Source of the DNA: Halalkalicoccus sp. CG83
Lineage (GTDB): Archaea > Halobacteriota > Halobacteria > Halobacteriales > Halalkalicoccaceae
Reading direction: 5' to 3'
Assembly (NCBI RefSeq): GCF_037081715.1
Contig: NZ_JAZDDH010000002.1
Coordinates: 310,001 to 374,000, forward strand
DNA length: 64,000 nt
In this document: positions 8,612-17,283 of the stretch, in pieces
How the letters are laid out: each line of letters starts with the position of its first letter
Numbering within the stretch: position 1 is the first letter of the stretch
Made by a program: the position numbers and the translations under genes
The notes under the pieces: generated by a model
What the model was told of the DNA's origin: nothing
What the model saw: the letters and a program-made list of their open reading frames with translations, nothing else
Database searches by the model: none

Positions 8612-9424
8612 TCAGTCGATCATCATCTGCCGAACGGTGACTTCACCGTCGGTATCGACGCTCGCCGAAAGACCCCAGCAGTCGTTTTCGAACGCGTAGG
8701 TCTCAGAACCGCCGTTCTCGACCTCGATCGTGACGTCATACGTCCCACCGTTCACGATCACGTCTCTCACGCGCTCGACGTCGTTTGACTGCATCTCGAA
8801 CGTCTCCTCGACGGTCGTCTCGACACAGCGATCGACCACCCGTAGTCCAACCGACTGCGCCCTCGCACCGTTGTCGATCCGGATCGACGCGCTGTCACCG
8901 GCGTAGCAGTCGTGTTGGGTATCGCCCGGTCCCGATAGGGGCGGGACGAGCCCGAACTCGACGGCATCGGATCCGATGGCGATCCCGTGTCGGTAACACG
9001 AGATCTCCTCCCAGGTCTCGCGCTTCGTCTCGTCGCCGATCGTAACCGTCGCCACGCGATCGCCGTCCGCCGGGAGCGCGCTGTACTCGACGACGCGCTC
9101 GCCGGATTCGAGATCGTATCGCTCCGCGAGGACGGGTGCTTCGGCCCCCTCGACCGTTATCTCGACGGCAGCCTCTAGCGGCTCTTCTCGCTCGTTCTCG
9201 ATCGCGAGCGACGGCTCGGCCCCATCGAAACACGCTTCGGCGCCGCCCTCGGGGACGAGTTGCGAGGAGAGGGGTTCTGCCGCTGCCCCGCACGAACCGG
9301 ACGGCTCGCCCTCCGGAGCTCCGCCCTCGCCGGACGACCCCTGTGACGACTCGCCACGGCCGAGACAGCCGGTCACGGACCCGACGCCGGCCACGACGCT
9401 CGAGAGGAGGGTCCGGCGATTCAT
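8612..9424 (-). CDS. Tat-type lipoprotein, function unknown
   Basis: This 270-residue predicted surface lipoprotein has the N-terminus MNRRTLLSSVVAGVGSVTGC, with a twin arginine and a lipobox ending at Cys20. A Ser/Gly/Glu-rich tether follows, then two beta-rich segments (LAIENEREEPLEAAVEITVEG and SASIRIDNGARAQSVGLRVV) that look like immunoglobulin-like sandwich domains. Five cysteines lie in the mature part (SGSCG, EACFDG, SCYRHG, HDCYAG, DRCVE and ENDCWG), so disulfides on the outside are possible. An ATG further upstream at 9448 would precede the twin arginine and is less likely. No specific family is recognised. Confidence 0.75.
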   Translation of the reverse strand: MNRRTLLSSVVAGVGSVTGCLGRGESSQGSSGEGGAPEGEPSGSCGAAAEPLSSQLVPEGGAEACFDGAEPSLAIENEREEPLEAAVEITVEGAEAPVLAERYDLESGERVVEYSALPADGDRVATVTIGDETKRETWEEISCYRHGIAIGSDAVEFGLVPPLSGPGDTQHDCYAGDSASIRIDNGARAQSVGLRVVDRCVETTVEETFEMQSNDVERVRDVIVNGGTYDVTIEVENGGSETYAFENDCWGLSASVDTDGEVTVRQMMID

Positions 9425-9474
9425 AGCGTCCCTCTGAATCATCCCCACAAGTGCTTTCCGGCGGCCGGTCGGCC

Positions 9475-9939
9475 TCAGTCCCCGGCTCCCTCACGGGTCT
9501 TCACCGCCATCCCTGTCTCGAACTCGAGCATGGCGTCCGCGGGCAGTTCGGCGCGTCCGACCGCGAGCAGGGCTCCCTCCCGGTGAACGACACAGACCTC
9601 GTCGCCCGGTCGCACCGTCGGATCGGTCTCGCGGACGAACTTCGCGAAGGCGTTCTTCCCCTCGCGGACGAACGGCTCGGACTCGTCGCCGACGACGACC
9701 CGCACTGTGGGAGCGTCGAGCGCCTCGAGCAGCCGTCGTCCGCCCGAGAGGCCGAGCGTGAAGCGGCCGTCGGCGCCCAACGAGACGAGCCGGCCCTCGG
9801 GGGCGTGGACCTGTGTCGGCCGACCCGACGACGAGCGCTCGACGCGCAACTCGCCGGCGAACAGCGCGCTCCCGGCCCCGCGGCCGAACTGGTAGTCCGC
9901 GATCCGGCGCAGCCGGGGGGCGTCGTCAGGATCGGTCAT
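9475..9939 (-). CDS. PUA domain protein
   Basis: This 154-residue protein has a C-terminal PUA RNA-binding domain (around residues 70-150). It runs from PTVRVVVGDESEPFVREGKNAF through the GDEV turn (VRPGDEVCVVH) to LLAVGRAELPADAMLEFETG and the closing MAVKTREG. The N-terminal part (LRRIADYQFGRGAGSALF) matches the stretch that precedes the PUA domain in archaeal tRNA-guanine transglycosylase-related proteins. It probably binds structured RNA such as tRNA. The catalytic TGT domain is absent, so this is a free-standing RNA-binding module. The start ATG 9939 is chosen because the upstream methionine would add a non-family extension. Confidence 0.8.
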   Translation of the reverse strand: MTDPDDAPRLRRIADYQFGRGAGSALFAGELRVERSSSGRPTQVHAPEGRLVSLGADGRFTLGLSGGRRLLEALDAPTVRVVVGDESEPFVREGKNAFAKFVRETDPTVRPGDEVCVVHREGALLAVGRAELPADAMLEFETGMAVKTREGAGD

Positions 9940-10018
9940 CGGCGGGAGGTGGCGACCGCCGGCCAAGAAGCCATCGTCCTCCGGTCGCGCCCCTCGGTTG
10001 CGGCTCCGTTTGGTGAAA

Positions 10019-10026
10019 CATATATA
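10019..10026 (+). promoter_or_regulatory. TATA box of the 59-residue membrane protein gene
   Basis: The string catatata precedes the ATG at 10051 by 25-32 nt. This is one of the best TATA matches in the window, and its spacing predicts a near-leaderless transcript. Confidence 0.6.
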
Positions 10027-10050
10027 CCGGGTTGTGCCTAGAGACGAGCA

Positions 10051-10230
10051 ATGGCTTCGGATCAGACCAAACTCGTCGCGGGTGGCGCGCTGTTAGTCCT
10101 CAGTACGATTCTCCTCATCGCCGCCGGAATCGCCGACCTCGTCCCGATCGTGCTCGCGGGGATCGCCACGGCCGGTCTCGCGCTCGGCTCGCTGCTCATC
10201 GGTACCACGGGCAAAGGTCGTTCGGTTTGA
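10051..10230 (+). CDS. small two-helix membrane protein (59 aa)
   Basis: The protein begins MASDQTKLVAGGALLVLSTI and ends in GTTGKGRSV. Two hydrophobic helices (about residues 9-29 and 32-51) are joined by a short AD turn, leaving short polar ends. It is preceded at the right distance by a strong TATA box, and its codon use (GTC, CTC, GCC, ATC) is that of the surrounding genes, which argues for a real gene despite its length. No family is recognised; small membrane proteins of this shape are common in haloarchaea. Confidence 0.7.
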   Translation: MASDQTKLVAGGALLVLSTILLIAAGIADLVPIVLAGIATAGLALGSLLIGTTGKGRSV

Positions 10231-10801
10231 ACCACGGACGCGACGTAACTCGAACGACACCCTTCTGATCGGCGCCTCGCGGACCGTCTAGCGCGTCGAT
10301 GCCGCCGCGAGGCGTCGGCTCTCGGCCGGAGAGGACCACCTCCGTCGGCGTCGGTAGTTTCCCGGCGTCGACGAGGGTCGGCCCTCATGAGCGTGCCGCC
10401 CCGTTTGAAGGAATCCGACGTCGGAGGCTGTCCGAGCGTACGAACGCGGGCCGGCGGCTGACGGACGGCTCCGTTCTGGCCTCGGGCGACGAACGTAATC
10501 GATTCCCCCACCCTAGTCTTATTGTTCCCGCCGACACACGGAACACGTGCCTTCTCGCAAGGCACTTCACGCCCCGAGGAGGGGGTAGAACTCCTCCTCG
10601 AGGCGGTCGAGTCAGAGGCACCCACGGGATGCCCCTGCTCCGGACGTCCCGGAGCGGCTCCGACGAGGTCGTGTGACCGCGGGCGTAGGGAGCTCATCCA
10701 TCTCTCCTCTTCCCGTCCGAGCCGCGGTTACCGATTGAAACGCGACCACCAAACCCGTTGATCCTCAACTGTACGGTTCGTATCGATCCCGCCCTCACTA
10801 C
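10231..10801. other. 571-nt stretch without a convincing gene
   Basis: This lies between the convergent ends of the small membrane protein gene and the large sensor-regulator. Open frames here have Arg/Pro/Gly-rich compositions with no recognisable fold and look like GC-driven noise. The right half (about 10510-10690) carries a run of perfect hairpins, described separately. The left half (10231-10500) shows nothing I can name. Confidence 0.6.
10516..10690 (+). ncRNA. candidate structured RNA: stacked hairpins
   Basis: Perfect hairpins follow one another: GTGCCTT/AAGGCAC (10547-10565, loop CTCGC), CGAGGAGG/CCTCCTCG (10575-10600), GCTCCGG/CCGGAGC (10637-10655, loop ACGTC) and GGTC/GACC (10667-10678). 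A TATA-like gtcttattg at 10516-10524 would place a transcription start near 10545, just before the first stem. It matches none of the known haloarchaeal stable RNAs I can recall (7S/SRP, RNase P, tRNA, rRNA). Transcription from the other strand is equally possible from structure alone. Confidence 0.35.
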
Positions 10802-13800
10802 CTAGGATCGTGGATGCGTGCGACCGTCGCGGTCTGGGGCTCCGGGCGGGTCGTCCTCGAACAGGATCCCGTAGAGCTTCCGTTGGGCCGCTCGGAGGTG
10901 CTCCGTGAACGTCGGCTGGGCGACGTCCAACGACGCGGCGACCTCCCGGCCCGTGCTGACCCGCGGCGATTCGAAGAAGCCGCTGAAGTACGCCGTTCGC
11001 AGCGCCGCAAGCTGTTTCTCGGTCAGACGCTCCTCGTAGATCGTCCGGAACGTCCCGCGCGTCTCGATCGAGCGATCCCGAGCGTGGCGGGCCAGCAGCT
11101 CTACGCCCGAGACGTCTCGCTGTAGCCGCTCGACGAACTCGCGGACGTTCGCGGCGTGGGGGACGTCGACGACGGCGGTCGCCTCCCCGTCCTCGATCGC
11201 GAGCGATCGCACGACCGCGTTCCGTTCGACGATCCGCGCGACGAGCGTCCGCTCGGTCGAGCGTGCCCTGAACAGGGTCTCGTCGGCCCGGTCGGTGATG
11301 GGACGCAGCTCCGCTATCGCGTTCGAACGCTCGCCGGCGGCGCGGAGTTCCTCGGTCGGGGGACCGCTCGCGGTGAAGAAGACGTCGGGTTCGCGATCCG
11401 CTTGATGGACGAACCCCTCGAACTCGATCGTGGCCCCCGTCTCGCGTGCGAGACGACACAGGGGCGTGTTCGACTTCCGGGCGCCGAGCGTGAGTTCGAC
11501 GACGCGGTCGGTGTGGAGCGTCTCCACGGCGTCGATGGCGTGGGCGATCGTCCGGCCGAGCTCCGAGAGCACGGCGTGATCGCGCTCGTCTGGCCGTGGA
11601 CGGTCGGGATAGACGGTCAACACGCCGTGGAGCGATCCGTCGTAGACGAGTGGGACGGCGATACACGAGCGCGCACCCCGTTCGAGGGTAGCCCCCCGCA
11701 GCGGGCCGAAGCGCGTCTCGGTGGCGACGTCGGGTATCACCTGCGTCTCCCGCGTGCGCGCCGCGGCGGCGACGGGGTTGCGATCGGCCGTGTCGCCGTC
11801 GATCGGGATCGCGAGTTCGTCCACGAAGCCGCCGTCGATCCCCGTCCATTCGCGCGGTCGGATCGTCTCGCTGGCGGGATCGCGTTCGCCGATCCACGCG
11901 AACGCGTAACGGTCCGACTCGGCCAGGCGATCACAGACCGCACGGTCGATCGACGCGACGCTGTCGGCCTCCACCAGCGCCTCGTCGATCCTCCGGATGA
12001 GGCCGTTGAGCCGGTCGAGACGCGCGAGCTCCTCGTTCTGTCGCGCCAGCCGCTGCTCGCTCGTCGCTCGATCCCACGCCGTCTCGAGGGTCGCCGCGAG
12101 CGTCTCGACGAGATCGACCCTTCGTTCGTCGAACGCCCCCCTACGAGTGGAGCCCGCACAGAGGACGCCGTATTCGCCGAGCGGAACCAGGACGCGGCTC
12201 CGAAGTGGCGACGCCGGTTCCGTCGACGTGCGCTCGCCCTCACCCTCGTTCTCGGGCGCGGTTTCGTGGCTCCGAACGTCGTTTTCGACGAGGATCTCGT
12301 CGTCGATGAACGCCTGCCAGGCCCGGTCGGGGGTACCGATCGTCTCGTCACGATCCTGATCGGCGTGGCGTCGGAACTCGCCGGTGGCCCCGTCGTAGCA
12401 CCACAGGGCGGCGTAGTCGACGTCGAGTACGGTCCCCGTGAGCTCGGCCGCTCGATCGCTTATCTCGTCCGTGCTCGCTTCCATCAGCCCGCGGCTCGCG
12501 TCGGTGAGACGCTCGAGCGCCTCGTTCGTCCGTTTCAGGGCCTCCTCCGCGCGCTTTCGCTCGGTGATATCGGAGATCGCGCCGTACATGCGGAGCGCCT
12601 CGCCGTCCTCGTCGCATCTGACCTCACCCCGAAGCACCAGCCACATCACGTCGCCGTCGGCGTTCCGGACGCGATACTCCGTGTCGAGTTCCCCCGCTCG
12701 CTCGACCGCCCGCTCGACCCGTTCTCTCAGCCGCTCGCAGTCGTCCTCGTGAACTCGCCCGAAGAGTTCCTCGATCGATACGCCCGTCGCGATCGTCTCC
12801 GGATCCATGCCGTACGACTCCGCGACGTATTCGTCCACGGTCACGACGTCCTCCCGGACGTTCCACGTCCAGAGCCCGACCGAGCCAGCGCTCGTGGCCG
12901 CCCGTAGCTGGTCGTGCGTCTCTTCGAGCGCCCGCGTTCGCTGCTTTCTGTCGGTGATGTCACGAAAGACCACGCCGACCCGCCGGTTCGTCGGATCGCC
13001 GACCCGAAACGCGTGCAGTTCGAGGATCCGTCCCTGGCTCACGAGTTCGCGCTCGAATCGCTTCGTTTCCCCGGTCTGCGCGACGGTATCGTAGATCTCG
13101 ATCCAGTCCGAAGCCTCCTCCGGGATCACGTCTCCGATCGTCTTCCCGACCACGTCACCGATGCCGGTGTGGTCCTCGAACGCGGGGTTCGCTTCCACGT
13201 AGCGGAAGTCAACGGGTTCGTCCGGATCGGCGTCGACCCTCTCGATGACGCAGAAGCCCTCGGTCATCGACTCGAACAGTTCTCGGTAGCGCTCCTCGCT
13301 CTCGCGCAGGGCCTCCTCGGACTGTCGGTTGTTGATGAGGTCGGTGGCTTGGCGCGCGAGCACGTCCAGGAGGCGCAGATCGCGCTCGGAGGGTTCGTGT
13401 GGAGTTTTCCAGTGTGTAGAGAGCATGCCGATGACCTCCCCGCTGCGGGAGACGAGCGGCGTGCTCTGGACCGCACGAATGCCGGTTTCGAGGAGCGTTT
13501 CACGGTCCTCCGTGCCGGCCATGAACTCGCAGGTCTCGACGTCCGATACGACGACTCGTCGGTCGGTTTCCAAGGCCACGCTACACGGCCCGTTCGATTC
13601 GGGAGTCACCCGTTCCCACAGCGGCGTGGTCTCCTCGAATCCGGCGTCGGCCAAGAGCCGGAGGCCGCCCTGGTCGGAGTCACGGAGCTGGAGCCGTGCG
13701 AAGTCCGCGTCCATAACGGTGACTACGGCGTCGAGGATCTCGTCGTAGAGGGCGTCGACGTCCTCTTCCTGGATCAACCGGGTGCTGATCTCCTGTAACT

Positions 13801-14665
13801 CCCGTGTGGCGGCCAGTTCGGCCGTGAGTTTCCGCTCGCGCTCGCGTACTTCGGTATACGCCCGCTCTTTCGCCCGGTGGAGCTGCCGTCCGCGGAGGAT
13901 GATGTCCGTCGTGAGCCGTGATTCGCCGATCGCCCGGTCCTGTAACGGGTCTCCCTCGTCATCCGCTTGCATCTGTTCGACGACCGGCGTCACGTCCTCG
14001 ACGCGGTGAACGATGTAGTCGATCTCGCCCGTAGCGCTGAAGACGGGCGAGTTGCTCGGGCTCCACCACCGATCCACGAACTCCCCCTCGTCGGAGTCGC
14101 GATCCGGTATCGGGTAGTGCGTCACCGGCATCGCGTCGGCCTCCCCCTCAGTCTTCACCCGCTCGAGCGACGTCCGTAATCGGGGGGCGCCCTTGGGATC
14201 CGGATCGTCGGGATCGGTGGGGAAGACCTCGAAGAGCGTCCTTCCCAGGATCTCGTCCCGCTCGGTCATCGTCGCGTCCAGGTACGCGTCGTTCACGGCC
14301 ACGATCTCGTACTCGTCGGGCTCGACGATGAGATAGCAACCGGGGACGTTGTCGAACAGCTGGCGGAAGGTCGATTCGCTGGCCCGGGCTTCGGCCTCCC
14401 GACGTTCGCCTTCACTCGTCCAGTCGGCGTCCCCGTCCGCATCGTGAAGGGGCTCGGTCGGCGGCCGCCACCACACCCGGCCGCGCGCGCCGACCTTCTT
14501 GGTCTCGAGCGCGCCGTCGTCGACGAGCGTGTCGAGCTTGTTGTAGATCGTTCGAGGCGTGCAGTCGAACTCGGCGGCGACCTCCGGCGTCGTGAGCGGC
14601 GTTCCGGGCGGGTCGATCCCGTAGAACACCTCGAGGACGGCCGAGGGAGACGGCGCTGAACTCAT
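10802..14665 (-). CDS. PAS/GAF multi-domain sensor with Bat-type HTH-10 output
   Basis: This 1287-residue one-component regulator has an N-terminal winged helix (residues 5-70; LTTPEVAAEFDCTPRTIYNKL) and a first PAS (about 95-230). A GAF domain follows at about 285-450 (ISTRLIQEEDVDALYDEIL). Two more PAS domains come next (about 460-580 and 590-705, the latter ending in DITERKRAEEALK), then two GAF-like domains (about 720-870 and 890-1035). The bacterioopsin-activator module comes last, with HTH-10 at about 1215-1270 (LTEKQLAALRTAYFSGFFE, then ASLDVAQPTFTEHLRAAQRKL). There is no histidine-kinase domain. Bat-type proteins activate light- or oxygen-responsive genes; the target here is unknown. 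A DNA-binding domain at both ends is unusual. Confidence 0.9.
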   Translation of the reverse strand: MSSAPSPSAVLEVFYGIDPPGTPLTTPEVAAEFDCTPRTIYNKLDTLVDDGALETKKVGARGRVWWRPPTEPLHDADGDADWTSEGERREAEARASESTFRQLFDNVPGCYLIVEPDEYEIVAVNDAYLDATMTERDEILGRTLFEVFPTDPDDPDPKGAPRLRTSLERVKTEGEADAMPVTHYPIPDRDSDEGEFVDRWWSPSNSPVFSATGEIDYIVHRVEDVTPVVEQMQADDEGDPLQDRAIGESRLTTDIILRGRQLHRAKERAYTEVRERERKLTAELAATRELQEISTRLIQEEDVDALYDEILDAVVTVMDADFARLQLRDSDQGGLRLLADAGFEETTPLWERVTPESNGPCSVALETDRRVVVSDVETCEFMAGTEDRETLLETGIRAVQSTPLVSRSGEVIGMLSTHWKTPHEPSERDLRLLDVLARQATDLINNRQSEEALRESEERYRELFESMTEGFCVIERVDADPDEPVDFRYVEANPAFEDHTGIGDVVGKTIGDVIPEEASDWIEIYDTVAQTGETKRFERELVSQGRILELHAFRVGDPTNRRVGVVFRDITDRKQRTRALEETHDQLRAATSAGSVGLWTWNVREDVVTVDEYVAESYGMDPETIATGVSIEELFGRVHEDDCERLRERVERAVERAGELDTEYRVRNADGDVMWLVLRGEVRCDEDGEALRMYGAISDITERKRAEEALKRTNEALERLTDASRGLMEASTDEISDRAAELTGTVLDVDYAALWCYDGATGEFRRHADQDRDETIGTPDRAWQAFIDDEILVENDVRSHETAPENEGEGERTSTEPASPLRSRVLVPLGEYGVLCAGSTRRGAFDERRVDLVETLAATLETAWDRATSEQRLARQNEELARLDRLNGLIRRIDEALVEADSVASIDRAVCDRLAESDRYAFAWIGERDPASETIRPREWTGIDGGFVDELAIPIDGDTADRNPVAAAARTRETQVIPDVATETRFGPLRGATLERGARSCIAVPLVYDGSLHGVLTVYPDRPRPDERDHAVLSELGRTIAHAIDAVETLHTDRVVELTLGARKSNTPLCRLARETGATIEFEGFVHQADREPDVFFTASGPPTEELRAAGERSNAIAELRPITDRADETLFRARSTERTLVARIVERNAVVRSLAIEDGEATAVVDVPHAANVREFVERLQRDVSGVELLARHARDRSIETRGTFRTIYEERLTEKQLAALRTAYFSGFFESPRVSTGREVAASLDVAQPTFTEHLRAAQRKLYGILFEDDPPGAPDRDGRTHPRS

Positions 14666-14763
14666 GACCCTAGGTGAGGAGGGGGGACGAAAAAGATTCC
14701 GTCAATGGAAACGCTCGCGTCGGCGGCTGGGGTCGATCTCGATCGACCGTGACCGCCGTTTGC

Positions 14764-15261
14764 CTACAGCAGAAACGTCTCCTCGCGCTCGGAGAGGTCG
14801 ACGAACGCGTCGGTCGCCTCGCGCAGCTCCTCGGCCGTGGACTGCCCGAACGCCATCACCTCGACGCGGACGCCCTCGTGGCGGAGATGCGAACAGAGCC
14901 GGGAGAAGTCGCCGTCACCCGTACAGAGGACGATCGTATCGACGTGGGAGGCGAGCGTCACGGCGTCGAGGCTCATCCCGACGTCCCAGTCGGCCTTCTT
15001 CGAGCCGTCGCCGAACGTCTTGATGTCCTTGATCTTCGTCTCGAATCCGATGTCCGCCAGCGCGTTGAAGAAGCTCTCCTCGTCGGGCGACTGCGCGCGG
15101 ATCACGTAGGCGATCGCGCGCGTGAGCGATCGTCCCTGGACTGCCTTCTCGAGCAGCGAGGAGTAGTCGATGTTTCGGGAGTAGACGCTGTGTGAGGAGT
15201 GATAGAGGTTCTGTGCGTCGACCAGAACGGCGACGCGTTGGTCCTGGTGGATCTCGGTCAT
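14764..15261 (-). CDS. NYN domain (PIN-like) protein
   Basis: This 165-residue protein has a NYN/LabA-type PIN-like fold. The acidic active-site residues are in VAVLVDAQNLYHS (residue ~15), in DWDVGMSLDAV (mid-protein) and in VLCTGDGDFSRLCSHLR. The family comprises magnesium-dependent RNA nucleases or close relatives, so a role in RNA turnover is likely but not proven. Length is standard for the archaeal members. A TATA-like ataatataa on the minus strand, about 15298-15306, lies about 40 nt upstream of the ATG. Confidence 0.88.
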   Translation of the reverse strand: MTEIHQDQRVAVLVDAQNLYHSSHSVYSRNIDYSSLLEKAVQGRSLTRAIAYVIRAQSPDEESFFNALADIGFETKIKDIKTFGDGSKKADWDVGMSLDAVTLASHVDTIVLCTGDGDFSRLCSHLRHEGVRVEVMAFGQSTAEELREATDAFVDLSEREETFLL

Positions 15262-15598
15262 ACCCCCACGTGTGAAGCCGGTGCGGTAAAACGGTTCGTT
15301 TATATTATCCTTCCGAACGGTTCCGTTCCGCCTGCGAGCGGGTCGTCGAGCCGCTGGTGCCGTCGAGTTCGACCAGGGCCGGCAGCGTTCGCCCGAGGCA
15401 CAAGGGCTAAGTGGAACGACGGTGCTGATTGGGGTATGACGCGACCGGCACGTTCGACGCTCGCCCGGAGCAGCGTGCCGTTCGGCGCTCTTCTGAAAAA
15501 ACGCGCACGATGAGGGCTCCCGGCGAGCGTGGCGACCTCGTCCGGGGCCCGTTCCGAGCCAGTGCGCGCAGACCGACCATCCAGATCCACCGAAACCA
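15262..15598. other. divergent promoter region between the NYN gene and the dap operon
   Basis: The region holds an AT-rich TATA element near 15298-15309 that can serve the NYN gene, a perfect 14-nt dyad GAACGGTTCCGTTC at 15315-15328, and a 25-codon open frame (15436-15513) described separately. I see no clear TATA box directly before dapA, so the operon start is uncertain. Confidence 0.5.
15436..15513 (+). CDS. possible 25-residue leader ORF upstream of dapA
   Basis: The frame encodes MTRPARSTLARSSVPFGALL followed by KKRAR and a TGA, ending 85 nt before dapA. It contains adjacent AAA-AAA lysine codons in a genome that otherwise favours AAG, and it sits directly ahead of a lysine-biosynthesis operon. 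There is no conserved-family support and the upstream promoter is weak, so it may be chance. Confidence 0.2.
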   Translation: MTRPARSTLARSSVPFGALLKKRAR

Positions 15599-16516
15599 AT
15601 GACAGCGTACGACCCCTACCACGGCGTCTTCCCCGCGATGGCGACGCCGTTCGAACCCGACGGAAGCATCGACTTCGACCAGCTCGCGGACGACACGCGG
15701 CGCCTCGAACGCGCCGGCGTCGACGGGCTCGTTCCCGTCGGCTCGACGGGCGAGAGCGCGACGCTCACCCACGACGAACACGTCGAGGTCGTCGAGTGCG
15801 TCGTCGAGGCCGCAGAGGACGTGCCCGTCATCGCGGGCAGCGGCTCGAACAACACCGCCGAGGCGATCGAGCTCTCCGAGCGATCGGCCGAGGCTGGCGC
15901 GGACGGCCTGCTTTTGATCTCGCCGTACTACAACCGTCCCGAGCCCGCGGGGATGGAGGCCCACTACCGCGCGACCGCCGACGCGGTCGACCTCCCACAG
16001 ATCATCTACAACGTTCCCGGGCGCACGGGCCGGGACATCGCCGTCGAGACCGCGGTCTCGTTGGCCGAACACGAGAACGTCGTCGGCTACAAGGCCGCCA
16101 GCGGCGACCTCGGGCGGATCAGCGAGGTGATCGAGCGAACCCGCGAGGAGTCGTTCACCGTCCTCTCGGGCGACGACGGACTCACCCTGCCGACGCTCTC
16201 GGTCGGCGGGACGGGCGCGATCAGCGTCGCCGCGAACGTCGAACCCGAGCGGACCTGTGCGATGGTCGAGGCCGCCCTCGGGAACGACTACGAGCGCGCC
16301 CGCGAGCTCCACCACGACCTCGGCCCGCTCGTTCGCGCGCTGTTCGTCGAGTCCAATCCCATCCCCGTCAAGGAAGCGCTCTCGATCCGCGGCCACGGTG
16401 GGCCCCACCTGCGCTCGCCGCTCTCGCGGCTCTCCGAGGAGCACCGCGACGAGTTGGAGCGGATCCTCTCGGACCTCGAGGAGGAGCCGACACCCGAGGT
16501 CGGGGCCGAAGCGTGA
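15599..16516 (+). CDS. dapA: 4-hydroxy-tetrahydrodipicolinate synthase
   Basis: This 305-residue TIM-barrel aldolase condenses pyruvate with aspartate semialdehyde in the first committed step of diaminopimelate/lysine synthesis. The family signature GLVPVGSTGESATLTHDEH is present near residue 40-58. The catalytic tyrosine lies in SPYYNRPEPAGMEAHY, and the Schiff-base lysine is in VVGYKAASGDL. It opens a six-gene operon; its TGA overlaps the dapB GTG start by 4 nt. Confidence 0.96.
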   Translation: MTAYDPYHGVFPAMATPFEPDGSIDFDQLADDTRRLERAGVDGLVPVGSTGESATLTHDEHVEVVECVVEAAEDVPVIAGSGSNNTAEAIELSERSAEAGADGLLLISPYYNRPEPAGMEAHYRATADAVDLPQIIYNVPGRTGRDIAVETAVSLAEHENVVGYKAASGDLGRISEVIERTREESFTVLSGDDGLTLPTLSVGGTGAISVAANVEPERTCAMVEAALGNDYERARELHHDLGPLVRALFVESNPIPVKEALSIRGHGGPHLRSPLSRLSEEHRDELERILSDLEEEPTPEVGAEA

Positions 16517-17283
16517 GGCTCGCGGTCACCGGCGCCACGGGTCGAATGGGTCGGGAGGTGCTCTCGGCGGCCCGCGAGCGCGAGGGCTGTGAGATCGTTC
16601 TCGCGGTCAGTGACAGCAGTCGCGGCGAGTTCGACGGCGTCGAAATAGAGCCGGCGAGCGAGTTCGGAGCGCTGCTCGAGGCGCGCGAGCCCGAGGTCGC
16701 CATCGACTTCACCGTCCCCGAGGCGAGCGTCGACTACGTCGAGGCCTGCGCCGAGGCGGGCGTCCCCGCGGTCGTCGGTACGACCGGGTTCGACGACGCG
16801 GATCTCGCCGCGCTCCGCGACGCCAGTACGCGAGTACCCGTACTGAAGGCCGCCAACTTCGCGCGCGGCGTCCAGGGGCTCCTGAGCGTGGTACGGGCGG
16901 CCGTCGAGGCGCTTCCGGGCTACGACGTCGAGGTGACCGAGACCCATCACAACGGCAAGCTCGACGCCCCGAGCGGCACCGCCAGGAGCGTCCTCGACGC
17001 GATCGAGGAGAGACGAGACGAAGCGGGCGGGCACGTCCACGGCCGCGAGGGCGAGGCACCTCGTGAGCCGGGCGAGATCGGCGTCCACGCCCGCCGGGCC
17101 GGCGATATAACCGGCGAACACGAGGTGCTGCTCGCGGACAACCACGAGGAGCTTCGACTGACGCATCGCGCCGAGAGCCGCGGGGTGTTCGCCGCGGGCG
17201 CGCTCGACGCCGCCGACTGGCTCGCGGGGCGCTCGCCGGGATGGTACGACTTTTCCGACGTGCTCGCGGATGGCTCCACATGA
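16513..17283 (+). CDS. dapB: 4-hydroxy-tetrahydrodipicolinate reductase
   Basis: This 256-residue NAD(P)H-dependent enzyme reduces the DapA product to tetrahydrodipicolinate. The Rossmann start is VTGATGRMGREV. The substrate-binding loop carries the family motif TETHHNGKLDAPSGTA, with the catalytic His-His and Lys. The C-terminal IGVHARRAGDITGEHEV is also diagnostic. It begins at GTG 16513, overlapping the dapA stop, and ends overlapping the dapD ATG (ATGA). This indicates translational coupling through the operon. Confidence 0.96.
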   Translation: MRLAVTGATGRMGREVLSAAREREGCEIVLAVSDSSRGEFDGVEIEPASEFGALLEAREPEVAIDFTVPEASVDYVEACAEAGVPAVVGTTGFDDADLAALRDASTRVPVLKAANFARGVQGLLSVVRAAVEALPGYDVEVTETHHNGKLDAPSGTARSVLDAIEERRDEAGGHVHGREGEAPREPGEIGVHARRAGDITGEHEVLLADNHEELRLTHRAESRGVFAAGALDAADWLAGRSPGWYDFSDVLADGST

